Assembly (NCBI GenBank): GCA_031431395.1
Contig: JANPDJ010000252.1
Span: forward strand, 1-6,390
Direction of reading: 5' to 3'
DNA length: 6,390 nt
Source of the DNA: VGPE01 sp031431395
Lineage (GTDB): Bacteria > Chloroflexota > Limnocylindria > Limnocylindrales > CSP1-4
The notes beneath the pieces were generated by a model that was given only the letters and a program-made list of their open reading frames with translations, ran no database searches and was not told where the DNA came from. Shown here piece after piece: positions 1 through 5,521 of the stretch. Made by a program: the position numbers and the translations under genes. How positions within the stretch are numbered: position 1 is the first letter of the stretch; each line of letters begins with the position of its first letter.

Positions 1-453
1 GTCGAACGCCACGATCGACAGGCCCATCCGGGAATGGGCGCCGAGTTCGGAGGCGAGGCGGGCGCCCGTCAGGCCCAACCGGCCGAGCCAGCCCACCAGC
101 GCGTCCACGAGCGTGTCGCCCACCTTGCCGGTGTAGAAGCCCACCGGAAAGTCCCAGCGGACCACGGTCTCGATCCACGATGCCTGCGCCTGGATCTGAT
201 CCCCCTCGGGGACGAAGACGGCCGCCGGCAGGTCTTCGCGGCGCGGGATCACGACGACGTAGAAGAACGCCGGGATGATCCAGCCCACCTCGTAGAACCC
301 CGCCGCGTAGCGGACGTTCGTCTGCGACGTCAGCATGAGCGCGTCCACGCCGGCGCGGTCCATCTCCTCGCGCAGGCGCGCAATCCGCCGGTCGAACTCC
401 TCGCGCGTGCAGTCCGGGAACAGGCCGGTCCGTGTTTGCGTGCTGATCTTCAT
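1..453 (-). CDS. M24 family (creatinase / Xaa-Pro peptidase-like) protein, N-terminal part only
   Basis: Only the first 151 residues are in the window; the reading frame runs open off the left edge. The protein starts MKISTQTRTGLFPDCTREEF. Residues ~18-57 carry the pattern of a creatinase N-terminal domain: an amphipathic helix with RRIARLREEMDRAG, then VDALMLTS and NVRYAAGF, followed by an alpha/beta stretch (residues ~60-150). In this family the metal-binding 'pita-bread' catalytic domain follows, so none of its ligands can be checked here and the substrate (Xaa-Pro peptide, creatine-like amide or other) stays open. Family members are usually near 380-400 residues, so more than half is missing through truncation by the window. 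There is no signal peptide, suggesting a cytoplasmic protein. The ATG at 453 is preceded by GGGAG eight bases upstream. The gene lies 51 bases downstream of the oxidoreductase on the same strand and is probably its operon partner. Confidence 0.85.
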   Translation of the reverse strand, partial: MKISTQTRTGLFPDCTREEFDRRIARLREEMDRAGVDALMLTSQTNVRYAAGFYEVGWIIPAFFYVVVIPRREDLPAAVFVPEGDQIQAQASWIETVVRWDFPVGFYTGKVGDTLVDALVGWLGRLGLTGARLASELGAHSRMGLSIVAFD

Positions 454-466
454 GGGAGCCACTCCC
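454..466 (-). promoter_or_regulatory. Ribosome binding site inside a small perfect hairpin
   Basis: Read on the minus strand, GGGAG-TGG-CTCCC stands immediately before the ATG of the M24-family gene. The 5' arm is the Shine-Dalgarno-like GGGAG and the 3' arm is its exact complement, ending next to the start codon. The five GC-rich pairs could hide the ribosome binding site. The palindrome is seen directly. A regulatory role is inference, and a three-base loop is tight. Confidence 0.4.
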
Positions 467-504
467 GGTGGGCAGGGCGGGCCGACAGGCGCAGCCGCAG
501 GATC

Positions 505-1599
505 TCAGCCGGGCGTCACCCAGCTGGGCGGATCGATCTTCACGGGGCAGTTGCCGGCGGCCTGGGAGCGGAGCACCGCGTCCACGATGGCCGCGGTTCG
601 CCACGCGTGCTCGGCCGGGCTGGCAGTGGGCCGGCCCGTCTCGATGCCGGCGATCACGTCGCGGATGCCGCCCTCCATCCCACCGAACGTCCATTCGGGC
701 ACGATCAGCTCCGTGCGCGGCGGGGTCCAGTCGGCCTGCGCCCCGTGGCCGATCTGCTCAATGACAGTGACCTGCGAGCCCTCGTCGCTGAGGACGATGC
801 GCCCGCCCGGTCCGCGCAACGTGATCATGATGCCGGGCATCGTGTCCTTCATGCCCGTGAGGTAACCGCGGACGCCGTTCCTGAAGGCGACGTAGAAGTT
901 CGCGGCCGGTTCGGATTCGGTGGTCTTGCCGCCGTCACCGCGGTAGTCGGTGCCGTAGTCCTCGAAGCCGGGCTCCAGCTCGGCGAAGACCCAGACGGGA
1001 TCCGAGTTGGCGAAGTAGACCATGATGTCGATCGAGTGCGGATGGGTGCGCCAGAGCATGGCCCGCTCGCCGCCCATCTCCACCATGATCTGCGACAGTT
1101 TCCCGAGACGCCCCTGTTCGATGAATGCGCGCGATGCCACGTGGTACGGCATCCACCTGCGCTGGTAGTCCACGTTCACCACGACGTCCGCCGCCCGCGC
1201 TACTTCCACCATCCGGGTGGCGTCCGCCAGGCTGGTGGCCAGCGGCTTCTCCACGAAGATGCCTTTGGCACCTGATTCGACGGCCTTGATGAACGGATCC
1301 GCGTGGAGGAAGTCCGGCGTCGCGATGGTGACGATGTCGGGCCGCTCCGTCGTGAGCATCTCGGCGTAGTTCTCGTAGACACGTGCGCCCGGCCAGCGGC
1401 TGCCCCACCGCTCCAGGAACTGGTCGCGGAGGCCGGGCATGATGTCGCAGCCGGCGACCACCTCCACGCTGGGGATGGCGGCCAGTGCCGCCGCGTGGCT
1501 GAACGGCATCCCCGTGCCCAGGGCCTGGCCGGAGGCCGGCGGCGGCGGATCCGTGGCGATCCAGCTGAGGCCGATCATCGCGACTCGGTGGGTGGCCAT
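505..1599 (-). CDS. Gfo/Idh/MocA family NAD(P)-dependent oxidoreductase
   Basis: Encodes 364 residues, a usual length for the family. These enzymes oxidise or reduce sugars, inositols, amino-sugars and related small molecules with NAD(P). The start is ATG 1599 because AGGAGG lies eight bases upstream (1608-1613) and the family alignment begins there; the same frame is open further upstream to 1815, but that stretch overlaps the S9 gene and does not look like this family. Residues 5-52 form the Rossmann entry (RVAMIGLSWIATD, then SHAAALAAI, ending VVAGCD). DIVTIATPDFLHA is at 88-100, and the hallmark EKP is at 117-119 (IFVEKPLATS). The dimerisation/substrate domain follows, with HPHSID at 186-191, where His188 and Asp191 fit the catalytic HxxD position. 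The usual GxGxxG loop is replaced by a longer Pro/Gly-rich loop (residues ~14-34). No signal peptide is seen, so it is probably cytoplasmic. It lies 46 bases after the S9 peptidase and 51 before the M24 gene. The family is clear; the substrate is not assignable. Confidence 0.93.
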   Translation of the reverse strand: MATHRVAMIGLSWIATDPPPPASGQALGTGMPFSHAAALAAIPSVEVVAGCDIMPGLRDQFLERWGSRWPGARVYENYAEMLTTERPDIVTIATPDFLHADPFIKAVESGAKGIFVEKPLATSLADATRMVEVARAADVVVNVDYQRRWMPYHVASRAFIEQGRLGKLSQIMVEMGGERAMLWRTHPHSIDIMVYFANSDPVWVFAELEPGFEDYGTDYRGDGGKTTESEPAANFYVAFRNGVRGYLTGMKDTMPGIMITLRGPGGRIVLSDEGSQVTVIEQIGHGAQADWTPPRTELIVPEWTFGGMEGGIRDVIAGIETGRPTASPAEHAWRTAAIVDAVLRSQAAGNCPVKIDPPSWVTPG

Positions 1600-1607
1600 G
1601 GTCCTGT

Positions 1608-1613
1608 CCTCCT
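1608..1613 (-). promoter_or_regulatory. Strong ribosome binding site of the oxidoreductase
   Basis: CCTCCT on the plus strand reads AGGAGG on the minus strand, eight bases before ATG 1599. It is a full consensus Shine-Dalgarno and decides the start against the longer in-frame extension upstream. Confidence 0.8.
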
Positions 1614-1645
1614 GTGCGTGGCGTAGATGGCGGTGGGCGCAGCCG

Positions 1646-3580
1646 TTACTCCGTGAGGTGCCCCACGAACCAGTCCTGGAGACGTTTGATGATGTCCAGC
1701 CGGTGGGCATGCTCGGTCGGCCCGTGCGTTTCGCGCGGGTACAGCACGAGTTCGGTCTCCACGCCCTGGTCCTTGAGCGCCCGGTAGAGCAGGTAGCTCT
1801 GTTCCACCGGCGCACCCAGGTCCGCGGTGCCGTGGATGATCAGCGTGGGTGTCCGGATCGCCCGGATGTGGTCGATCGGCGAGAAGCGGGCCTGGTGGCT
1901 GTCGGGGTCGAACGCATCGGTCTGGAAGTGCGACCGGTCCCAGAGCGGGATGTCGGTGCGCCCGTGGAACGACCGCCAGTCCACCCAGCCGGCACCCACC
2001 GCAGCCGCCCGGAACCGCGGATCCTGGCTGATGGCCCAGGCTGCGGTGTACCCGCCGTAGCTCCAGCCGCAGATCCCCAGGCGTTCGCGGTCGGCGATGC
2101 CGTCTGCCACGAGACGGTCGATCCCGGACAGGACGTCGCCGAGATCCGCGCCGCCCATGTCGCCCACATTTGCCTCCGCGAACTCCAGCCCGAACCCGGT
2201 GGAGCCGCGGTAGTTGGGAACGAAGACGGCGAGCCCGGCATCGACCAGGGGTCGCGCCCAGCGCTGGTGGTGGAAGAACTCGCAGCGGACGCAGCCCGTC
2301 GGTCCGCCGTGAACGTGGGTCACCAGCGGCAGTGGTCCACCGGAATGGCCGGCCGGAAGGTGGAGGAAGCCCTGGAGGGCCGTCCCGTCCGCCGCCGTCC
2401 AGGCGACCTCGCGCGATTCGCAGCGCGCGGCGTCGGCCAGGTCGGCATGCAGGTCAGTGAGTCGCCGCCACGTGATCGCCCCGGACGCCCAGTCGCCGGC
2501 GTACACGTCCTGCGGGTTGTCGAGATCGTCGATGACCGCCGCCAGCCGGTCCGGGCCATCGGCCGCCGTCGCGAGCGAGACCGTGCTGATCGAGCGGCGT
2601 GCGGTCCACAGCCACGACCGCGCACCGGTGTGGAGATCGATCTCGCTGATGCCGGATCCCGCCCGCACGTTCGCGACCGTGAACAGGCAGCCGTCCGCAC
2701 GGAATGCCAGGCCCGTGTCCGAGGCCGGCTCATCGGCGCCTGCCGCGCGTGCCTCGCCCCCGGCCGCCGGGACCACCATCGGTCGTCCTGCATCCATCCC
2801 CCGGTCGCTGAGGTTGGAGGTCAGGAACGCGACGTGCGCTCCATCGGCCGACCACGCCGGCTTGGCAACCTGCCGCCACGACTGGTGCAGGGTGGTTGCC
2901 AAGCCACCGGCGATATCGAAGACCGCGAGCCGCGCCCGATACCAGCCCCACTCGTACGGGACGTCGGACACGATCGCCGCCACCCGGCGGCCGTCGGGCG
3001 AGAGCGCGAACTCCCAGACCTGGAGCGCGGGCGGCGAGATCGGGGTCGCTCCTCCGGTCCCGGTGGACACGGACCAGAGCCGCTGGAATCGCGGCTCCTG
3101 CTCGAAGAGGATGTGATCCTGGCCCCGCGCCTCTCGCGCCCGGGTCTCGGCAGGCACCGGCTCCGTCGCGATGAATGCGAGGCGGGTCCCGTCCGGGAAC
3201 CACGCCAGGGGATCCCGGCCGCGCTCCACGGGGATCTCGCCGTCCACCTGGGTCAGGCCGCGCGGCACGCCACCTCCGCGTGGCACGAGGTAGACCTGCC
3301 GCTGGCCGTCCTGTTGCATGTCGGACAGGAACGCGAGCGAGCGGCCATCGGGTGACCAGCGCGGGCTCGTGTCCGAGCGGCCGTGCGTGAGGCGGACGGT
3401 TGGGCCGCCGGCATGGGGGACCGTGTTGATGGACGACGGGAGGAAAGCCGGCCGGCCGGGTCCACTGGGCCGCGTGGCTTCGGCCAGGACGAAGGCAATC
3501 ACCTCGCCGTCGGGCGAGAGGGCCGGCTCGCTGACGATGCGGTGGGCCAGTGCGATCTCGGGGGTGAATCGGGTGGGCAC
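1646..3580 (-). CDS. S9 family serine peptidase (prolyl oligopeptidase / acylaminoacyl-peptidase-like)
   Basis: Encodes 644 residues with the two-part layout of S9 peptidases, which cleave short peptides and release N-terminal acylated residues or dipeptides. Residues 1-~390 are a beta-propeller with repeated PD40/WD40-like blades: LSPDGEVIAF at 21-30, RWSPDGRSLAF at 74-84, WFPDGTRLAF at 127-136, LSPDGRRVAA at 193-202 and WSADGAHVAF at 243-252. Residues ~395-644 are an alpha/beta-hydrolase domain with HVHGGP (423-428, oxyanion-hole region), NYRGSTGFG (456-464), nucleophile elbow GWSYGG with Ser507, Asp587 in HGTAD and His619 in ETHG. The catalytic triad therefore looks complete. No signal peptide or lipobox is present, so it is probably cytoplasmic. 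It starts with GTG, supported by GGGAG six bases upstream (3587-3591). It is the first gene of a likely minus-strand operon and diverges from the methyltransferase gene. The exact peptidase subtype cannot be told from the sequence. Confidence 0.94.
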   Translation of the reverse strand: MPTRFTPEIALAHRIVSEPALSPDGEVIAFVLAEATRPSGPGRPAFLPSSINTVPHAGGPTVRLTHGRSDTSPRWSPDGRSLAFLSDMQQDGQRQVYLVPRGGGVPRGLTQVDGEIPVERGRDPLAWFPDGTRLAFIATEPVPAETRAREARGQDHILFEQEPRFQRLWSVSTGTGGATPISPPALQVWEFALSPDGRRVAAIVSDVPYEWGWYRARLAVFDIAGGLATTLHQSWRQVAKPAWSADGAHVAFLTSNLSDRGMDAGRPMVVPAAGGEARAAGADEPASDTGLAFRADGCLFTVANVRAGSGISEIDLHTGARSWLWTARRSISTVSLATAADGPDRLAAVIDDLDNPQDVYAGDWASGAITWRRLTDLHADLADAARCESREVAWTAADGTALQGFLHLPAGHSGGPLPLVTHVHGGPTGCVRCEFFHHQRWARPLVDAGLAVFVPNYRGSTGFGLEFAEANVGDMGGADLGDVLSGIDRLVADGIADRERLGICGWSYGGYTAAWAISQDPRFRAAAVGAGWVDWRSFHGRTDIPLWDRSHFQTDAFDPDSHQARFSPIDHIRAIRTPTLIIHGTADLGAPVEQSYLLYRALKDQGVETELVLYPRETHGPTEHAHRLDIIKRLQDWFVGHLTE

Positions 3581-3640
3581 CTTCGACTCCCAGTGGCAAT
3601 CCCGGGCCGCTGACCCGCCCGTGGGTGATCGCCGGCGCTC

Positions 3641-3646
3641 AGGCTA
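3641..3646 (-). promoter_or_regulatory. Candidate -10 box for the minus-strand operon
   Basis: AGGCTA on the plus strand reads TAGCCT on the minus strand, fitting the TANNNT pattern of high-GC bacteria. It lies about 60 bases upstream of the S9 GTG, leaving room for a short leader. The hexamer 17 bases upstream (AGGCAG) does not resemble a good -35, so the call is weak. Confidence 0.25.
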
Positions 3647-3649
3647 CTG

Positions 3650-3672
3650 CGCAGGCACGGGCGCTGCCTGCG
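3650..3672. repeat. Perfect 8-bp inverted repeat in the divergent promoter region (operator candidate)
   Basis: CGCAGGCA (3650-3657) and TGCCTGCG (3665-3672) are exact reverse complements separated by CGGGCGC. The repeat lies between the candidate -10 of the S9 operon (3641-3646) and that of the methyltransferase (3683-3688), where both -35 regions would be. The symmetry is seen directly. That a dimeric regulator binds here and controls both directions is inference; a transcript hairpin is the other reading. Confidence 0.45.
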
Positions 3673-3682
3673 GCTGCCGGCG

Positions 3683-3688
3683 TAGTCT
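3683..3688 (+). promoter_or_regulatory. Candidate -10 box giving a leaderless methyltransferase mRNA
   Basis: TAGTCT fits TANNNT and ends six bases before the GTG at 3695, so transcription would begin at or very near the start codon. No Shine-Dalgarno sequence is visible in front of this GTG, as expected for leaderless translation. No convincing -35 box is present. Confidence 0.4.
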
Positions 3689-3694
3689 TGCCCC

Positions 3695-4360
3695 GTGGCT
3701 TCGCCGTCCCCCGCGAGTCTGCGCGCCTTTGTCCGGCGGCATACCCGGATCGTGCCGGTACCGGACGTCCCGGGCGTGCGACTTCACGTCGCCGACGACG
3801 TGATGCTCGTCTGCCGGCTGGCCGGCAGCGCGCTCGGCCAGGCCGACCCTCCCCTGCCGTACTGGGCCTTCGCGTGGGCCGGCGGGCTCGCGATCGCACG
3901 GTATCTCGTGGACCACCCCGAGGTGATTGCCGGCCGGCGGGTGGTGGACATCGCTTCGGGTTCGGGCCTCTGCGCCATCACGGCCATGCGGTCGGGCGCC
4001 GCCTCCGCGGTGGCCGTGGACATCGACCCCTTCTCGGAAGCGGCTGTCGCCCTCAATGCGCGGGCCAACGAGGTCCGGGTCGGCTTCCGACGGCAGGACG
4101 TGCTGGACGAGCCCCCGCCGCCGTGCGATGTGATCCTGGCCGGTGACGTCTGCTACGAGGAGACGATGGCCGGCCGCATGCTCGGCTGGCTCCGGATGGC
4201 CGCGCAGGACGGAACGCGCGTGCTGATCGGCGATCCGGGCAGGACGTACCTCGAGCCAGGCCTGGAGCGGCTGGCGGCCTACCGGATCCGCACAAGCCGC
4301 GAGCTCGAGGACGCAGAGGTCAAGGATTCGGCGGTCTACACGTTCCCCGCGGGCGGCTGA
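3695..4360 (+). CDS. Class I SAM-dependent methyltransferase, COG3897 / ETF-beta lysine methyltransferase-like
   Basis: Encodes 221 residues, typical for this short family. Recognised features in order are: an N-terminal helix followed by a HTRIVPVPDVPGVRLHVADD-type strand region (16-35); the signature PYWAFAWAGG (55-64); SAM motif I VVDIASGSGL (83-92); acidic motif II AVDID (107-111); GDVCYEE (150-156) at the catalytic edge; IGDPGR (178-183); and a RELEDAEVKDSAVY tail (202-215). This pattern matches the predicted methyltransferases of COG3897, related to METTL20. Characterised METTL20-type members methylate lysines of the electron-transfer flavoprotein beta subunit, with a bacterial homologue reported to act on ETF-beta and perhaps ribosomal protein L7/L12. 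Transfer of that substrate to this protein is inference, and no ETF gene is in the window. GTG 3695 is chosen because the family alignment starts close by. No signal peptide. It diverges from the S9 operon and converges on the Hint lipoprotein gene. Confidence 0.88.
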   Translation: MASPSPASLRAFVRRHTRIVPVPDVPGVRLHVADDVMLVCRLAGSALGQADPPLPYWAFAWAGGLAIARYLVDHPEVIAGRRVVDIASGSGLCAITAMRSGAASAVAVDIDPFSEAAVALNARANEVRVGFRRQDVLDEPPPPCDVILAGDVCYEETMAGRMLGWLRMAAQDGTRVLIGDPGRTYLEPGLERLAAYRIRTSRELEDAEVKDSAVYTFPAGG

Positions 4361-4365
4361 TCGCT

Positions 4366-4409
4366 CCGGCGCAGGGTGGTCGGCCTCGAGCCGGAGGCCA
4401 CCGCGCCGG
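4366..4409. terminator. Large GC-rich hairpin between convergent genes, possible bidirectional terminator
   Basis: The outer arms CCGGCGC (4366-4372) and GCGCCGG (4403-4409) are perfect complements. The inner arms GGCCTC (4382-4387) and GAGGCC (4394-4399) are also perfect, around loop GAGCCG, and GGT/ACC can extend the inner stem past one bulged C. The hairpin starts six bases after the methyltransferase stop and ends 33 bases before the lipoprotein stop on the other strand. There is no T-tract on either side, so it is not a classical intrinsic terminator. It could instead stall polymerase or protect 3' ends. Confidence 0.45.
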
Positions 4410-4442
4410 GCAGTTCCCCCAGTCCGCCCCTCGAGGGCTGCG

Positions 4443-5423
4443 CTACGGCATGTCCTGGGTCGCCGCCGCGAGCGTGCTCCCGACCAGGACGTCGTCGGCC
4501 CAGTACGCGCCGGAGGGCCCGGACGGCAGCAGGTCGAAGGTCGCACCGCCCGCGTAGGGCACGAGGACCGCCGAAACCACGAGCGCCCCATCCACCGCGT
4601 CACCCGCTCGAAGATCGCCGAGGCGTCGCCCGTCGGGCAGCGGATGGCCGGGCGAAGCATCCAGGACCCGGCCGTCGGCCAGAACCAGATGCACCACGCG
4701 GTGTGTCGAAGCGACGGCAGTGGAGCCCACCGCGATGATCCGGCCTGCGACGCGGCGACCGCGGCTGTCGGATGTCCAGACGGCCATGCCCGGCAGGACG
4801 TCCTCCACGGCGACCGGTCCCCCCGGCGTCGCGATACGCGTTCCGCGCGCGAGGCAGATGGGGCAGGGCGGCGGACCAGAGGGGTCCTTTCGCGTCGTGG
4901 TAATCGTGCCGTTCGGGTGGATCAGGCCCGCCACGTGCCAGCCCTCACTCGCACCGGGCGCGGAGGCGGCCACGTAGTCGAAGCCGAAGTCCCCGCCCTG
5001 CGCGGCCAGGACGAGCGCGTTGAGCATCTTCCACTCGCGGTAGACCGCAAGGATCTCGGCCGGCGTCGGCGCGGCGCTGACGTTGACGTGAGCAGCGATC
5101 GCCGCGAACGTGGCCGTGTCGGCCCGGATCTCGGGAAGCCGCGCCTTCGCGAGCACAGCCTCGTCGTTGTGAGCCACCGGATAGAAGTCCGGGTCGCAGA
5201 AGAGCGGCCGACCCAGCCCATCGGCGAGGCGGTAGCGCAGTTCCGCAGGGGTCAGGGTGGCCGCGGCGGTGGGTGCAGGAGTCGGGGCGGCGGTAGGCCG
5301 GGCCGTCGGCGAACCGCTCCGGGCCCCCGTCGGCCCGGGTGTCAGGCTGGGTGGGCTGCCCGTGCAACCCGCAACCAGCGCGACGAGGAAGGTCGAGATC
5401 GCGAGGAGCCTCACCGTTCGCAT
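4443..5423 (-). CDS. Secreted lipoprotein with C-terminal Hint (Hedgehog/intein) domain
   Basis: Encodes 326 residues. Residues 1-20 are a lipoprotein signal: basic MRTVR, a hydrophobic core, and lipobox LVAGC with Cys20 as the lipidated residue, so the mature protein should be anchored outside the membrane. Residues ~22-59 are a Pro/Thr/Ala/Ser-rich tether. Residues ~60-180 form a domain I cannot name, with RYRLADGLG, FCDPDFYPV (75-83), EILAVYREWKMLNALVL (123-139) and HVAGLIHPNGTITTT (163-177). A CPIC motif (187-190) leads into the Hint domain (~190-318). Its block A is CLARGTRI, with Cys190 as the nucleophile; a DVLPGMAVW turn follows (208-216); block B is SPGH with His260; and the terminal strands are TFDLLPSG and AYWADDVLVGST. 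The canonical terminal His-Asn is Gly315-Ser316, so protein splicing is not expected, while N-terminal cleavage at Cys190 remains possible. ATG 5423 gives an ideal signal peptide; the ribosome site (GGTGGG) is weak. Family members are known from secreted bacterial proteins, mostly unstudied. Confidence 0.85.
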   Translation of the reverse strand: MRTVRLLAISTFLVALVAGCTGSPPSLTPGPTGARSGSPTARPTAAPTPAPTAAATLTPAELRYRLADGLGRPLFCDPDFYPVAHNDEAVLAKARLPEIRADTATFAAIAAHVNVSAAPTPAEILAVYREWKMLNALVLAAQGGDFGFDYVAASAPGASEGWHVAGLIHPNGTITTTRKDPSGPPPCPICLARGTRIATPGGPVAVEDVLPGMAVWTSDSRGRRVAGRIIAVGSTAVASTHRVVHLVLADGRVLDASPGHPLPDGRRLGDLRAGDAVDGALVVSAVLVPYAGGATFDLLPSGPSGAYWADDVLVGSTLAAATQDMP

Positions 5424-5478
5424 GATCCCACCAGACGCCGCCCGACGGCAGGGGGTTCCCGACGCACCGGGCGCGCCG

Positions 5479-5484
5479 TAGCAT
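5479..5484 (+). promoter_or_regulatory. Candidate -10 box of the aldolase gene
   Basis: TAGCAT fits TANNNT. TTCCCG lies exactly 17 bases upstream (5456-5461) as a poor -35 (three of six consensus bases). Transcription would start near 5491, leaving a leader of about 30 bases that includes the GGGGAG ribosome site. This box covers the upstream in-frame ATG at 5483, arguing against that start. No comparable box was found for the divergent lipoprotein gene. Confidence 0.35.
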
Positions 5485-5508
5485 GGCGGCCTCGGGCCGA
5501 CGATTGCT

Positions 5509-5514
5509 GGGGAG
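5509..5514 (+). promoter_or_regulatory. Ribosome binding site deciding the aldolase start
   Basis: GGGGAG ends seven bases before ATG 5522 and ten before ATG 5525. It supports 5522 over the in-frame ATG at 5483, which has no ribosome site. Confidence 0.65.
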
Positions 5515-5521
5515 CGTGGCG

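Noticed and set aside
34..1275. 413-residue plus-strand open frame opposite the M24 and oxidoreductase genes
   Set aside because: Low-complexity Arg/Ala/His composition, no recognisable domain, and overlap with two well-supported genes on the other strand.
1600..1815. N-terminal extension of the oxidoreductase by 72 residues
   Set aside because: It overlaps the end of the S9 gene, is Arg/Thr/Ser-rich without family likeness, and a full AGGAGG site marks the start at 1599.
1439..3355. 638-residue plus-strand open frame opposite the S9 peptidase
   Set aside because: Its translation is rich in Arg, Pro and Gly with no family motifs, and it mirrors a minus-strand gene with a complete catalytic triad and propeller repeats. 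Long antisense frames are expected at this GC content.
3644..4660. 338-residue minus-strand open frame opposite the methyltransferase
   Set aside because: The plus-strand product has all the SAM-methyltransferase motifs in order; the antisense product has none and runs across the convergent intergenic region.
4443..4874. Functional intein that splices a host protein
   Set aside because: There is no terminal His-Asn, no +1 nucleophile followed by a host C-terminal half, and only about ten residues after the Hint strands. Splicing is not supported.
5483..5521. Aldolase start at the upstream ATG 5483
   Set aside because: No ribosome site precedes it, it overlaps the candidate -10 box, and the HpaI-like sequence begins at the MMEFRVN start.
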